DNA of 64,000 nucleotides from Actinomycetes bacterium (GTDB taxonomy: Bacteria; Actinomycetota; Actinomycetes; Propionibacteriales; Nocardioidaceae), in assembly GCA_023417775.1 (NCBI GenBank), contig JAEZEJ010000145.1:1-64000 (forward strand), read 5' to 3'. Below the pieces are notes generated by a model, which had not been told where the DNA came from, made no database searches, and saw only the letters and a program-made list of their open reading frames with translations. Position numbers and translations under genes: made by a program. Positions 16,472-25,216 of this stretch are shown piece by piece (the stretch's first letter is position 1; every line of letters starts with the position of its first letter).

Positions 16472-16697
16472 GGACCCGGCCGAGGTCGTGGAGGCCACCG
16501 GCGAGCGAGTCCGCAAGGCCGCCGGGGCGATCCTTGACGCGCTCGACACCGCGCAGGTTGGCACCGGGGACCCGCCGGGCCTGACCCGTGAGCCCGCCGC
16601 GACCTCACGCAGGGCGCGCTCGGAAAGAACCGCCCCGACGCCTGCCGATCCGGCACGTTCGCCTCGTGCCGCGGATGCCGCCTTGAGGAGCCTCTGA
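16472..16697 (+). pseudogene. Out-of-frame C-terminal part of the ArdC-like gene
   Basis: In the +1 frame relative to 15617, the sequence KGKDPAEVVEATGERVRKAAGAILDALDT continues directly from the break. This is the helical tail that such proteins carry after the HExxH domain. The frame stops at 16695-16697, overlapping the ATG of the Prim-Pol gene. That coupling would make sense only if this tail were once in frame with the ArdC gene. It has no ribosome site or start codon of its own. Confidence 0.65.
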
Positions 16698-17623
16698 TGA
16701 GCGTCGCCAGCGTCCTCGCCTCGCTCAACGGCCTGCGGCTGCCGCAGGCCGCAGCTCGTCTCGCGGCGACGGGGGTGCCGGTGTTTCCGTGCGTGCCTGG
16801 GGCGAAGAACCCGCTACTGAAGCCGGACGAGGAGCATCCGGAGTCCCGCCCTGGCGGCTTCCGGATGGCGACTACCGATGCCCGGCAGGTCGCGGCGTGG
16901 TGGCGTCGGTGGCCGTCTGCGAACATCGGCGTCCCGACCGGTACCGCATCCGGGGTCGATGTCGTCGATGTAGACCGCAAGCCCGGCGGCGACGGCTTCG
17001 CAGCGTTCGAGCGCGCCCGCCGTGCCGGGCTGGTGCCGGGATGGGTGGGCGTGGTGCGTTCCGCGTCGGGCGGGGCGCACTTCTACTTCCCTGCCGACCC
17101 TGATCGGCCGCAGCGATCCTGGGAGTCAGCGAATGCGCACGTGGACTTCCGTGGCGACGGCGGCTACATCATCGTCCCGCCCTCGACCATCGTCGCCGGG
17201 GCGCATCGCGGGCGCTACGAGCTCGTCGCACCCGCCACCGGAAAGATCGCCCCGGTCGACGCCGTGGCGCTGCGGGACTTCCTCGACCCGCGCCCCGAAC
17301 CTGCCATGCAGCGGGCGCACGAACCGATCCGCTCGGAGGACGCGCAGCGGCTGGCGGCCTGGGTGGGGATGCGCGCGGAGGGCGAGCGCAATCGGAGCCT
17401 GTTCTGGGCCTCGTGCCGTCTGGCCGAGGCTGGCCTGTCGCTGTCGGAGATGGTCGATGCCCTCGCCCCGGCCGGCGAACGGGTCGGGCTGCCGCCACGT
17501 GAGGTCGAGACGACGATCCGCTCCGCCTACCGTTCCGTTCACGTCCAGCCCGCATCATCCAGCGTCGGAAAGGGCGATGCGTCGCGACGTGTGCCACGTC
17601 TTGCCGGGCAGGTGCTCTCATGA
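16697..17623 (+). CDS. Bifunctional DNA primase/polymerase (Prim-Pol, AEP family)
   Basis: The protein has 308 residues. Residues 20-200 form the Prim-Pol domain: GVPVFPCVPGAKNPLL, the metal-binding pair in VVDVDRK, and SGGAHFYFPAD followed by VDFRGDGGYIIVPPS. This archaeo-eukaryotic primase superfamily primes plasmid and ICE replication. The C-terminal helical part (EGERNRSLFWASCRLAEAG) resembles the primase C-terminal helical domain. It probably starts replication of the excised or transferred strand. It overlaps the DUF2637 gene by four bases. Confidence 0.88.
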   Translation: MSVASVLASLNGLRLPQAAARLAATGVPVFPCVPGAKNPLLKPDEEHPESRPGGFRMATTDARQVAAWWRRWPSANIGVPTGTASGVDVVDVDRKPGGDGFAAFERARRAGLVPGWVGVVRSASGGAHFYFPADPDRPQRSWESANAHVDFRGDGGYIIVPPSTIVAGAHRGRYELVAPATGKIAPVDAVALRDFLDPRPEPAMQRAHEPIRSEDAQRLAAWVGMRAEGERNRSLFWASCRLAEAGLSLSEMVDALAPAGERVGLPPREVETTIRSAYRSVHVQPASSSVGKGDASRRVPRLAGQVLS

Positions 17624-18294
17624 GCCCGCAGGCGCCGGCGCGGTCGCGGGGCGGTCGGGTCGCGGTGGCGACGGCGGTCGCCGGGACGGTGTTCATCGCG
17701 GCCGGCGCGTTCTGGCTCTCCTTCACCGCTCTGGCGGACCTTGCTCGGCGTTCCGGGATCGAGTCGGGGCAGGCGTGGGCGTGGCCGTTGATCGTGGACG
17801 GGATCATCGTCGTCGCAACCGTCGCTGTCGTCGCGCTCGCTCGGCAGCGGTCGGCCTGGTATCCGTGGGTGCTGCTCGCTGCGGGTGCGCTGGTTTCGGT
17901 GACGGCGAACGCGATCCATGCCGTCGTCGCCGCCGATGCCGATGTGCCCGGGGTGCTGGCGGCGTCGGTGGCGGCGGTGCCGCCGCTGGTGCTGCTTGCG
18001 ATCACGCACCTCACCGTCATCCTCACCCGCCCGGCCTCCGAGCCCGTCCCGCCGCCCCTCGCTGACGAGGAGACGACCCTGGCGGGCTGTCTGCCCGAGT
18101 CACAGGCGGTCATCCCCGCTCCGGCGCCGGAGCGGACGCCGATGCGGGAGGTGGCGATGCGGTTGCGGGATGAGGCGGGCTGGTCGAACAAGGCGATCGC
18201 TCGGCACTTGGGCGTGCACCCCTCCACGGTGGGCCGCTGGTTCGCACGCCCCGAACTGACCGCGACTGCTGAGAGCGATGAGGAGCAACCATGA
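17620..18294 (+). CDS. DUF2637 membrane protein with C-terminal helix-turn-helix
   Basis: The protein has 224 residues. Four hydrophobic segments cover residues 15-130 (VAGTVFIAAGAFWLSFTAL…WPLIVDGIIVVATVAVVAL…), matching DUF2637, a family typical of actinobacterial plasmids and ICEs (Spd-like spread proteins). A soluble C-terminus holds a helix-turn-helix (GWSNKAIARHLGVHPSTVGRWFA). The fusion suggests membrane-tethered DNA binding during transfer or intramycelial/intracellular spread. Start and stop overlap both neighbours by four bases. Confidence 0.85.
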   Translation: MSPQAPARSRGGRVAVATAVAGTVFIAAGAFWLSFTALADLARRSGIESGQAWAWPLIVDGIIVVATVAVVALARQRSAWYPWVLLAAGALVSVTANAIHAVVAADADVPGVLAASVAAVPPLVLLAITHLTVILTRPASEPVPPPLADEETTLAGCLPESQAVIPAPAPERTPMREVAMRLRDEAGWSNKAIARHLGVHPSTVGRWFARPELTATAESDEEQP

Positions 18295-18740
18295 ACGACC
18301 ACCAGAAGGCGACCATCGTGTCCACCGCTACAAGCGGACACGGCCCGGTCGAGCACAACGCCGAACGTGCCGATGAGACTCCGCGTGAAAGCGAGGCGTC
18401 GGCGCTGGCCCGGCACCGCGACCCGTCGTTGACGGCGCAGTCGATCGGGAAGGACGCGGCGATGAGAGCGCGTGCTGGTGTGGAGTGGGTGCGTCCGACT
18501 GATCTGATGGCGTCGCGTTCGGCGCGGATGGCTGGGCGGGGTATCGATTTTCAGGCCGAGCTCGCCCGCCGCGCCCGCAGGGTGCCGGGCCAGGCGTACC
18601 GGGCGACCCGCGACGGGGCACGGTCGGGTGCGCGCTTCGTGAGCGAGCGGGCACGGAAACTGCCTCCCGTGACCGCGTTCGGGCGTGGTGGCGGGGAGCG
18701 GTTCTCATGGGTGTCGCGCTCCGGGATCGGGCTCGGGTAA
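18291..18740 (+). CDS. Hypothetical ICE protein
   Basis: The 149-residue soluble, Arg-rich protein is coupled to DUF2637 (ATGA). The middle (SIGKDAAMRARAGVEWVRPTDLMASRSARMAGRGIDFQAELARRAR) is the best-ordered part and resembles short proteins found at this position in related actinobacterial ICEs. No motif gives a function. The basic character (many Arg) would suit nucleic-acid contact. Confidence 0.65.
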   Translation: MNDHQKATIVSTATSGHGPVEHNAERADETPRESEASALARHRDPSLTAQSIGKDAAMRARAGVEWVRPTDLMASRSARMAGRGIDFQAELARRARRVPGQAYRATRDGARSGARFVSERARKLPPVTAFGRGGGERFSWVSRSGIGLG

Positions 18741-18817
18741 CCGCCATGCACGCCCCCAGCCCTACCCGCACGCCTGCTGGGGAGCGTGTGCGCACCTGCC
18801 TGTCAGGAGGTGCTCCC

Positions 18818-19684
18818 ATGCAGACTGCATCAGACCGTGACAGGCGGAATCGTTTCGAGGACTCCGAGGCGCTGCGCGCCCTGCTGAACCGGCTCCATCA
18901 GGCGGGCCGCGGGGCGTGGCAGCGCGACCCGGAGGCGGCGGCGCTGATGAAGCACGCCGCGAACAAGTACGCCGCCCTCGCCCGCAAGCACGGCCTCGAC
19001 CCCTGGGAAGCCGCCAGCGCCGCGTTCGAGGCGATGCGGGGAGCGGCGACCCGGCGCGCGGATGACCCGTGGGCGGTGGTGACACGGGCGGTGCAGGTGA
19101 CCTGCACCGCCGAGGAACGCGGCAACGGACTGCTGTGCTCCGTCCACCAGGCCCGCCGTCCGAAGTACTCGGTGTTCCACGACGCCGAACGGTTCAGCGA
19201 CCGCGAGAACCCCCTGCCTGACTACCACCCGGCATTCTGCTTCGACCCTTTCACCGACACCGACGAGCAGCAGGACGACGAAGTGCGTCTGGTGCGGGAG
19301 CGGGCGATGAACGTCACCGCCGCGATCGAGGACACGATCGCGTTCCTCTCGTGGGTCGGCTGGGAGCCCACGACAGCCCGGGCAGCGGTCGAGTACATCA
19401 CCACCAGGTTGGCGGAGTCGCCGTCGCGGGCGTCGGCGTTCGAGGTGCTGCGCCGCGACCGGCAGGTCCGCGCGCTCCTGGACCTGCCGGGTGCGTCGTG
19501 GACGGCGCTGCTGCGGATCGTGCTCGGCAACCCCGACCCGACCCTCGCGCACACCAACGCCGGGCGCGGGATGCTCGTGCGGCTTCTGATCGGCCAGCCC
19601 CTGCGCGCCCTCCTCACCGACGACGACCTCGTGATCGCGGCCGGGCTCGCCGCCCCGCGCCTGGTAGGGGGCGAGCAGTCGTGA
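18818..19684 (+). CDS. Conserved ICE protein of unknown function (serine integrase-associated type)
   Basis: The protein has 288 residues. ATG 18818 was chosen over upstream ATGs because AGGAGGT stands seven bases before it. The protein is mostly helical with an acidic centre (FDPFTDTDEQQDDEV) and a helical C-terminal half (IEDTIAFLSWVGWEPTTARAAVEYI…LLRIVLGNPD). The SuhB-like or sigma-like reading is weak. I recognise only that proteins of this type lie between DUF2637 and ParB-like genes in actinobacterial mobile elements. The stop overlaps the ParB-like GTG start. Confidence 0.65.
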   Translation: MQTASDRDRRNRFEDSEALRALLNRLHQAGRGAWQRDPEAAALMKHAANKYAALARKHGLDPWEAASAAFEAMRGAATRRADDPWAVVTRAVQVTCTAEERGNGLLCSVHQARRPKYSVFHDAERFSDRENPLPDYHPAFCFDPFTDTDEQQDDEVRLVRERAMNVTAAIEDTIAFLSWVGWEPTTARAAVEYITTRLAESPSRASAFEVLRRDRQVRALLDLPGASWTALLRIVLGNPDPTLAHTNAGRGMLVRLLIGQPLRALLTDDDLVIAAGLAAPRLVGGEQS

Positions 19685-20760
19685 GCACGGTGCCGGCGGG
19701 ACACATCGAGCTGGAGCGCGCGGTCGACTCCATCATCGTTGGGCGTCGGCACCGGCAAGATCACGGCGACCTCGCGCCCTTGGTGGAGTCGATCCGCCGC
19801 AACGGGCTGCTGCAGCCCATCACGATCACCCTCGACGGGCACCTGATCTGCGGGGCGCGGCGCCTGGCGGCGCTGAAACTGCTGGGCATCAAGACCGTGA
19901 ACGTATGGGTACGGTCCGGGATCTCCGACCGGCTCGGGCAACTCCTCGCCGAACAAGACGAGAACGTCCTGCACAAGCCGCTCACTCAGCTCGAAGCCGC
20001 CGCCCTCTACCGCGAACTCAAGACCCTGCTTGCCGAAGACGCCGCCCGCCGCCAGGAGGCCACCCGGTTCCAGACGACCGCAGAAGACGCAGAAGACGGT
20101 GGTGCCAATTTGGCACCACCGCAGTTCGAGCAAGGCAAGGCTCGCGCTCAGGCTGCGCGGATGGTGACTGGCCGTGCCTCTTATACGACGTTGGAGCGCA
20201 TCGGCCGGTTGGAGGACCTGGCCGCGGACGAATCGCAGCCGGAACCGGTACGGGCGCGTGCGGCGGAGGAGGTCGAGCGGATCAAGGCAGGCGGGAGCGT
20301 CTATCCCTCGCACCTGCGCGTGAATGCCGAACTGTCTCTGGCGGAGCTCGACCAGCTCGCCGCCGACCCGTCCCAGACCATCGAGGTGCGTCAGCAGGCA
20401 CGGGTCGAAGCAGACACGGTGCGGGCGGCGGAGCAGGAGGCGAGGGCGGCGGAGCTGGAGCAGCTGGCAAAGTCCGCGCTCGCCCGCGTCAAAGCTGCCA
20501 AGGCGGCCGGGAAGAAGAAGCTGGCGCGGCCCGCGCTGACGGCGGTGAACACCGGGGAGCCGGTGCCGTTCCCGCTGACCGCGTTCCTGGCCACCTGGGA
20601 CGACATGGCCGGATGGTGGACCCACTACGACCCCGCCGCCGTCGGCCCGGCGCTCACCGCTGAACAGTGGGAACGGTTCGAGGAGACCATCGCCGGGACC
20701 ATCGCGTTCGCCGACGCCGCACGCGCGGCACGGCAGGACCGGGCCGCGCACATCGCCTGA
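19681..20760 (+). CDS. ParB-like nuclease-domain protein
   Basis: The 359-residue protein starts at GTG 19681, overlapping the previous stop. Residues 8-100 are a ParB/Spo0J N-terminal domain: a DLAPLVESIRRNGLLQPITITLDGHLICGARRLAALKLLG motif, now known in ParB proteins to bind CTP (GxRR). The rest is a long charged helical region with coiled-coil character. It probably aids segregation or regulation of the element. No partner ParA is visible in the window, so it may act alone or with a host ParA. Confidence 0.83.
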   Translation: MSTVPAGHIELERAVDSIIVGRRHRQDHGDLAPLVESIRRNGLLQPITITLDGHLICGARRLAALKLLGIKTVNVWVRSGISDRLGQLLAEQDENVLHKPLTQLEAAALYRELKTLLAEDAARRQEATRFQTTAEDAEDGGANLAPPQFEQGKARAQAARMVTGRASYTTLERIGRLEDLAADESQPEPVRARAAEEVERIKAGGSVYPSHLRVNAELSLAELDQLAADPSQTIEVRQQARVEADTVRAAEQEARAAELEQLAKSALARVKAAKAAGKKKLARPALTAVNTGEPVPFPLTAFLATWDDMAGWWTHYDPAAVGPALTAEQWERFEETIAGTIAFADAARAARQDRAAHIA

Positions 20761-20834
20761 ACCCTGGTGACGGGTCGCGCACCTTTCTGGCAACCACGCA
20801 TCCGTTGTTGCCGTCCGGGAAGGACCCCGTGCTC

Positions 20835-21533
20835 ATGGACCCCGCCACGTCTGATGACCGTCGCCGTCGTCGCCTGCTGATCGCCGCCACCGCTGGCGGC
20901 CTCGCCCTGCTCCTGCTCGTCGGAGTCGGCATCTACGGCCTCGTCCGCGGCCCCGCCGCCCCGTCGGCCCCGACGCCGAGCGAACGGCCTTCCACCGCCG
21001 CGCCCGTGACACCGGCCCCGACACCGGGCGCCGAGCTGGAGCCGCTGGATCAGCACCTTGGGCCGGAAGCGTTCGCCCGAACAGTCGCTGAGGCGCTGTT
21101 CACCTGGGACACCACGACCGGGCTGTTGCCGTCGGACTATGCGCAGGTGCTCGCGGATGCCGCACACGGAAGCGAAGCCGACGCCTTCGTCGGTGATGTG
21201 CGGGCCTACCTGCCGACGAACGACGCCTGGGTGCAGCTACGCACCTACGCGACTCGGCAGTGGCTGACCATCGACGAGGTGTTCGTCCCGGAGGCGTGGG
21301 AGACCGCCGTCGATCAGGCCGCCCCCGGTCAGATACCCGATGGTGGGGTCGCGTACACGATCTCGGGGACACGGCACCGGGACGGCATCTGGGGCACCGA
21401 CCCCGTCGAGGCATCCCGCCCGGTCTCCTTCACCGTGTTCCTCGTCTGCACACCGCCCACGCCCGCTCGCGGTGCCGGATCGGGCGAGTGCGAGGTGCTG
21501 CGACTCTCACAGCTCGACAACCCTCTCCGCTGA
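20835..21533 (+). CDS. VirB8/TcpC-like conjugation protein
   Basis: The 232-residue protein has one transmembrane helix at residues 14-36 (LLIAATAGGLALLLLVGVGIYGL). A Pro/Ala/Thr linker follows, and then an extracytoplasmic alpha/beta domain (residues 80-230) of NTF2-like character. This layout is that of VirB8/TcpC scaffold subunits of Gram-positive type IV secretion systems. The assignment rests on topology and position before the M23 hydrolase rather than on sequence identity. The start could also be GTG 20829. Confidence 0.6.
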   Translation: MDPATSDDRRRRRLLIAATAGGLALLLLVGVGIYGLVRGPAAPSAPTPSERPSTAAPVTPAPTPGAELEPLDQHLGPEAFARTVAEALFTWDTTTGLLPSDYAQVLADAAHGSEADAFVGDVRAYLPTNDAWVQLRTYATRQWLTIDEVFVPEAWETAVDQAAPGQIPDGGVAYTISGTRHRDGIWGTDPVEASRPVSFTVFLVCTPPTPARGAGSGECEVLRLSQLDNPLR

Positions 21534-21545
21534 GCCGAGGCCGAG

Positions 21546-22724
21546 ATGAAAAAGCTCGCGCTCCTCGCCCTCACCCTGCTGCTCCTCGGGCCTTCCACGG
21601 CGCTGCTGGGCGTCGCCACACTCGGCGGCACCTCTGCGACCGCCGCCGTCTGCACGCCCGGCTCACTCGCGGTCGGCCCGATCCCGGTCTCGCTGACCGC
21701 CACGACCCGTAACGGGGAGACGATCACGCTGAACCGGCAACAGCTCACCCACGCGGCGACGATCATCACGGTCGGCGGGCAGACGGCCGGTGTCGGCCGC
21801 GACGGAGTGCTGATCGCGCTGATGGCGGCGCTGACCGAGTCGACCCTGCGGATGCTCGCCAACACGAGCGCCTATCCCGAGTCGGCGGAGTACCCCAACG
21901 ACGGCGAGGGTTCGGATCACGATTCGCTCGGCCTGTTTCAGATGCGCCCGGTCAGCGGGTGGGGCACGGTCGCGGAGCTCATGGACCCCACCTACCAGGC
22001 GCGGGCGTTCTACGGCGGCCCCACGGGCCCGAACTACCCGTCGCCGCGGGGCCTGCTCGACATCCCCGGCTGGCAGCAGATGGACCCCGGCGAGGCCGCC
22101 CAGGCCGTCGAGGTCAGCGCCTACCCCGACCGGTATCAGAACTACCAGCCGGTCGCCGAAGCGATCCTCACCGCCCTGACCCATCCCGCTCCTTCCGGCG
22201 ACCGTGGCGGGGACGAGACACCCGTCGTCCCCGAGACGACGCGCATCGTGTTCCCGCTCCCCGAGGGCGCCTGGGTGCGCACCAGCCCGTTCGGATGGCG
22301 CAACGACCCGATCACCGGCGAACGCCGCTTCCACGCCGGCAGCGACTTCGCCGCCCCCGACGGCACCCCCATCTACGCCGTCGCCGATGGCGTCGTCGTG
22401 CGCGCCGGATACACCGACGCAGGCGGCGGGGTCATCGTCATCGAGCACACCGTCCACGGCGAGCCGGTCGCGTCGATGTACGTGCATATGTGGGCGCACG
22501 GCATCCACGTCGCAGAAGGCGACACCGTCACAGCGGGCCAGCACATCGGAGACGTCGGCTCCTCGGGACACTCCACCGGCCCTCACCTGCACCTGCAAAT
22601 CCACCCCGGCGGCGCAGACGCCGACCCGGTGGACTCAGACGCCTGGCTCACCGACCACGGCGCCGAAGGCATCACCGGCGGCGACGCCACACCCGCTCTC
22701 TGCACGGCAGGAGGGGGTGCGTGA
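21546..22724 (+). CDS. Secreted cell-wall hydrolase with C-terminal M23 endopeptidase domain
   Basis: The protein has 392 residues. A signal peptide (KKLALLALTLLLLGPSTALLG) precedes residues 60-200, a lysozyme/transglycosylase-like region (ALTESTLRMLANTSAY…SLGLFQMRP) including the Glu of LTEST. The M23 (LytM) domain at residues 240-360 holds the zinc ligands HAGSD and the GPHLHLQ motif. Such enzymes open peptidoglycan locally for the conjugation channel. Its stop overlaps the next ATG. The Glu-containing domain makes it bifunctional, like VirB1 fused to a peptidase. Confidence 0.88.
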   Translation: MKKLALLALTLLLLGPSTALLGVATLGGTSATAAVCTPGSLAVGPIPVSLTATTRNGETITLNRQQLTHAATIITVGGQTAGVGRDGVLIALMAALTESTLRMLANTSAYPESAEYPNDGEGSDHDSLGLFQMRPVSGWGTVAELMDPTYQARAFYGGPTGPNYPSPRGLLDIPGWQQMDPGEAAQAVEVSAYPDRYQNYQPVAEAILTALTHPAPSGDRGGDETPVVPETTRIVFPLPEGAWVRTSPFGWRNDPITGERRFHAGSDFAAPDGTPIYAVADGVVVRAGYTDAGGGVIVIEHTVHGEPVASMYVHMWAHGIHVAEGDTVTAGQHIGDVGSSGHSTGPHLHLQIHPGGADADPVDSDAWLTDHGAEGITGGDATPALCTAGGGA

Positions 22725-22990
22725 TGGACGTGTTCCCCGACTTCGGCAGCGTCGGCGGCACAGCCAGCCTCCGCGAGATCGTCGGCGCGCTGCTCATGTT
22801 TGTCCTCGTCACCGCCGTGCTCATGCTCATCGTCTGCGCCATCACCTGGGCGATCGCCTCCTCCAACGGCAACTACCAGGCAGCGACCAAGGCGCGTACC
22901 GGCCTGTTCGTCTCGGTCGGCGCCGCGGCCCTCGCCGGCGCCGGGGTCGCGTGGCTCAACTTCCTGCTGGACGTCGGCACCCAGCTCTAG
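22724..22990 (+). CDS. Small two-helix membrane protein, pilin-like (first paralogue)
   Basis: The 88-residue protein has helices at about residues 18-45 and 60-85. It shares the pattern (REIVGALLMFVL…SSN-N…A--R-GL-VSVGAAALAGAGV-WLNF) with the protein at 23391-23660, so the two are paralogues. Small two-helix proteins at this place in type IV systems are VirB2/TrbC-like pilin or channel subunits. The family is the actinobacterial DUF6112-like group, assigned with moderate certainty. Its ATG overlaps the M23 gene's stop. Confidence 0.7.
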   Translation: MDVFPDFGSVGGTASLREIVGALLMFVLVTAVLMLIVCAITWAIASSNGNYQAATKARTGLFVSVGAAALAGAGVAWLNFLLDVGTQL

Positions 22991-23280
22991 CGGCGTTGCC
23001 CCTGGGAGGCGAGAAGTTCTCTGGCACGTTCGGCCTCGGCATCCAGGAGATCGTCCGCATCTTCTATCTGCTCGATGGTCGCGAGTGCGTCGGTAAGGAC
23101 GCTGCGCGCTTCGTGCACGTCGTGCGTATGCAGAAGGTCTCCCAGAACGATCATCGCCCGCACCCGCAGCACGCCGGCCGGAGTCGTGCTGAGCAGGCTC
23201 CGCAGGGTCGCCTCGGCGCCGGAGGTGTCACCGCGGTCCGCCTGCATCAGCGCCTTCTGAAACACCAGCTCACCGGTCAC
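22987..23280 (-). CDS. Small helical (TPR-like) protein encoded antisense within the conjugation operon
   Basis: The 97-residue protein runs from GTG 23278-23280 to a stop overlapping the end of the convergent plus-strand gene. The helical pairs (VFQKALMQADRGDTSGAEATLRSLLS and VRAMIVLGDLLHTHDVHEARSVLTDALATI) have TPR-like spacing. It sits between two paralogous pilin-like genes and is the only minus-strand gene in the conjugation module. It may be a regulator or an entry-exclusion or chaperone-like factor. The function is unknown and the start is uncertain. Confidence 0.55.
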   Translation of the reverse strand: MTGELVFQKALMQADRGDTSGAEATLRSLLSTTPAGVLRVRAMIVLGDLLHTHDVHEARSVLTDALATIEQIEDADDLLDAEAERARELLASQGQRR

Positions 23281-23390
23281 TCCGTTCAGCCTACGAGCAG
23301 AGCGCGGGCTTGAGGCCGGAGCCTGCGGGGGTCGCGGGGTGCACCTGACTGGTCGAGAACCCCGTCTCGACCAGTCAAGGGAGCACAACC

Positions 23391-23660
23391 GTGATCGACA
23401 TCGACCCCAACAGCTCGGGCCTTCCGGGTATCGAGCAGCTGCGCATCATCGTCGGCGCCGTCATGACCGTCGGCCTCATCCTCAGCGTGTTGGCCCTGAT
23501 CATCTCCGCGATCGTGTGGGGCTTCGGCGCCAACTCTTCCAACCCGCACCTCGCCAGCCGCGGGAAGGTCGGCGTCCTCGTCTCGTGCGGGGCGGCGATC
23601 ATCTGCGGTGCCGCGGTGACGCTGGTGAACTTCTTCTGGGGCGTCGGGCAGGCCGTGTGA
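23391..23660 (+). CDS. Small two-helix membrane protein, pilin-like (second paralogue)
   Basis: The 89-residue protein starts at GTG 23391 after AGGGAG. Helices lie at about residues 20-45 and 60-85 (IIVGAVMTVGLILSVLALII, VLVSCGAAIICGAAVTLVNF). It resembles the protein at 22724-22990 along its whole length and directly precedes the VirB6-like gene, matching the pilin-VirB6 order of type IV systems. One of the pair may be the true pilin and the other a minor subunit. Confidence 0.7.
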   Translation: MIDIDPNSSGLPGIEQLRIIVGAVMTVGLILSVLALIISAIVWGFGANSSNPHLASRGKVGVLVSCGAAIICGAAVTLVNFFWGVGQAV

Positions 23661-23700
23661 TGACCACCCGGCATGGCTCCCGGCCGCGGGGGTGGCTGCG

Positions 23701-25209
23701 GTGAGCGTCTGCGATGTCCCGGTCATCTCCAACGTGTGCGATGCCGTCGGCGAGGGCACCGCCTCGCTGATCGCGGCGCCCTTCGATTGGCTCGGTCAGG
23801 CGATGGCGGGAGCTGCCGCGTGGTTGTTCGAGGCCGTCTGGACCGTGCTCGACACCACGACCCTCGTCGACGTCACCAGCGCCGAGTACATCGGCGTCTA
23901 CAACGTGCTGTTCGGTGTCGCCGTGTTCATCATGCTCGTGTTCTTCTGCCTCCAGCTCATCATGGGCCTCATCCACCGCGACCCCACCGCCCTGTCCCGT
24001 GCCGCGCTCGGGCTCGCCAAGAGCGTGCTCGGCTCGTTCCTGGTCATCACGCTCACCGCCCTGCTGCTGGAGGTCACCGATCAGCTCGCGGTCGGGATCG
24101 TGCAGGCCACGGGCAACACGATGGAAGACATGGGGACCCAGACCGGGCTCCTCGCCGCAGGACTCGCCACCATCAACATCACAGCTCCCGGCGTCGGCGC
24201 GATCATCACGATCTTCCTCGCCGGGCTCGCCATCTCGGCGGCGGCGATCGTGTGGTTCTCGCTGCTGATCCGCAAAGCCCTCCTGCTGGTCGCCATCGTG
24301 TTCGGGCCGGTCGCGCTGGCCGGGGCGACGTGGGATGCGACCAAGGGCTGGTTCGCCAAGTGGGCGACCTTCGTCATCGCCCTCATCTTCTCCAAGCTCG
24401 TCCTCGTCGTGATCTTCCTCGTCGCCATCGGCCAGGTCTCCGCCCCCATCGAGGCCGACCTCGCCTCGATCAGCGATCCCATCGCGGGCGTCGTGCTGAT
24501 GTTCATCGCCGCGTTCGCCCCGTACATCACCTACAAGTTCCTGTCCTTCGTCGGCTTCGACATGTACCACGCCATGTCCAGTGAGCAGGAGGCGAAGTCG
24601 GCGCTGAACCGGCCTATCCCGGTGCCGTCCGCTCCGAAGACGGACACGGCCAAGAAGGTGCTCGACGGAGGAACCCATTCCGGGGGCACGGCCCCGAGCG
24701 GGGGCGGTGGAGGCGGAGGCGGCCCGACGCCGCCACCGCCGGCCAGTTCTACTGCTGGTCCCGCCAGCGCGGGCGCCGGCACAGTAGGCACGGGAGTCGC
24801 CGCGTCTACGACCGGAGCAGGAGCCGGGGCGGGTGCTGGTGCAGGGGCGAGCGCAGGAGCCGGTGCTGCGGGTGCTGGCGCGGCCGCGGGACCCATTGGC
24901 GCGGCGGTGGTCGTTGGCGCCGCGGTGGTCAAGGGCGCGGCGACCGCCGGCCCCAAGGCCGGAGCCGCGATCGGCGGTGCCGCTGACAGCCAGGCGGGCG
25001 CCGCGTCGGAGCAGGCATCCCCGCCGCCGGTCCCGCCGTCGCAGGGCACCCCGCCGTCGCATCCCGCGTCCTCAACGCCGCCGACGTCCGCGCCGTCCTC
25101 AGCACCATCGTCCGGGCAGTCCACCGGCTCGGCGGAGTCCTCGCCGGCGCCGCGGCGCCGGTCGGACCCGCCGCCTCCGCCATCTTCCACGCCGACCGGG
25201 AAGGGGTGA
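23701..25209 (+). CDS. VirB6/TrbL-like conjugation channel protein with low-complexity tail
   Basis: The protein has about 502 residues from GTG 23701 (GTG 23692 is possible). Residues 20-290 hold six or more transmembrane segments typical of TrbL/VirB6 (EYIGVYNVLFGVAVFIMLVFFCLQLIMGLI…). A cytoplasmic tail of about 200 residues is almost pure Gly, Ala, Pro and Ser, including a (GA)n run and Pro-rich stretches. The protein forms part of the inner-membrane pore. Relatives start with a signal-like helix, which is absent here. A 14-codon frame at 23660-23704 just upstream may be its remnant. Confidence 0.78.
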   Translation: MSVCDVPVISNVCDAVGEGTASLIAAPFDWLGQAMAGAAAWLFEAVWTVLDTTTLVDVTSAEYIGVYNVLFGVAVFIMLVFFCLQLIMGLIHRDPTALSRAALGLAKSVLGSFLVITLTALLLEVTDQLAVGIVQATGNTMEDMGTQTGLLAAGLATINITAPGVGAIITIFLAGLAISAAAIVWFSLLIRKALLLVAIVFGPVALAGATWDATKGWFAKWATFVIALIFSKLVLVVIFLVAIGQVSAPIEADLASISDPIAGVVLMFIAAFAPYITYKFLSFVGFDMYHAMSSEQEAKSALNRPIPVPSAPKTDTAKKVLDGGTHSGGTAPSGGGGGGGGPTPPPPASSTAGPASAGAGTVGTGVAASTTGAGAGAGAGAGASAGAGAAGAGAAAGPIGAAVVVGAAVVKGAATAGPKAGAAIGGAADSQAGAASEQASPPPVPPSQGTPPSHPASSTPPTSAPSSAPSSGQSTGSAESSPAPRRRSDPPPPPSSTPTGKG

Positions 25210-25216
25210 CCTGCGC

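Noticed and set aside
20835..21533. A lipoprotein or solute-binding role for the single-helix protein before the M23 gene
   Set aside because: There is no lipobox and no binding-protein fold; an uncleaved helix and position fit a VirB8-like subunit better.
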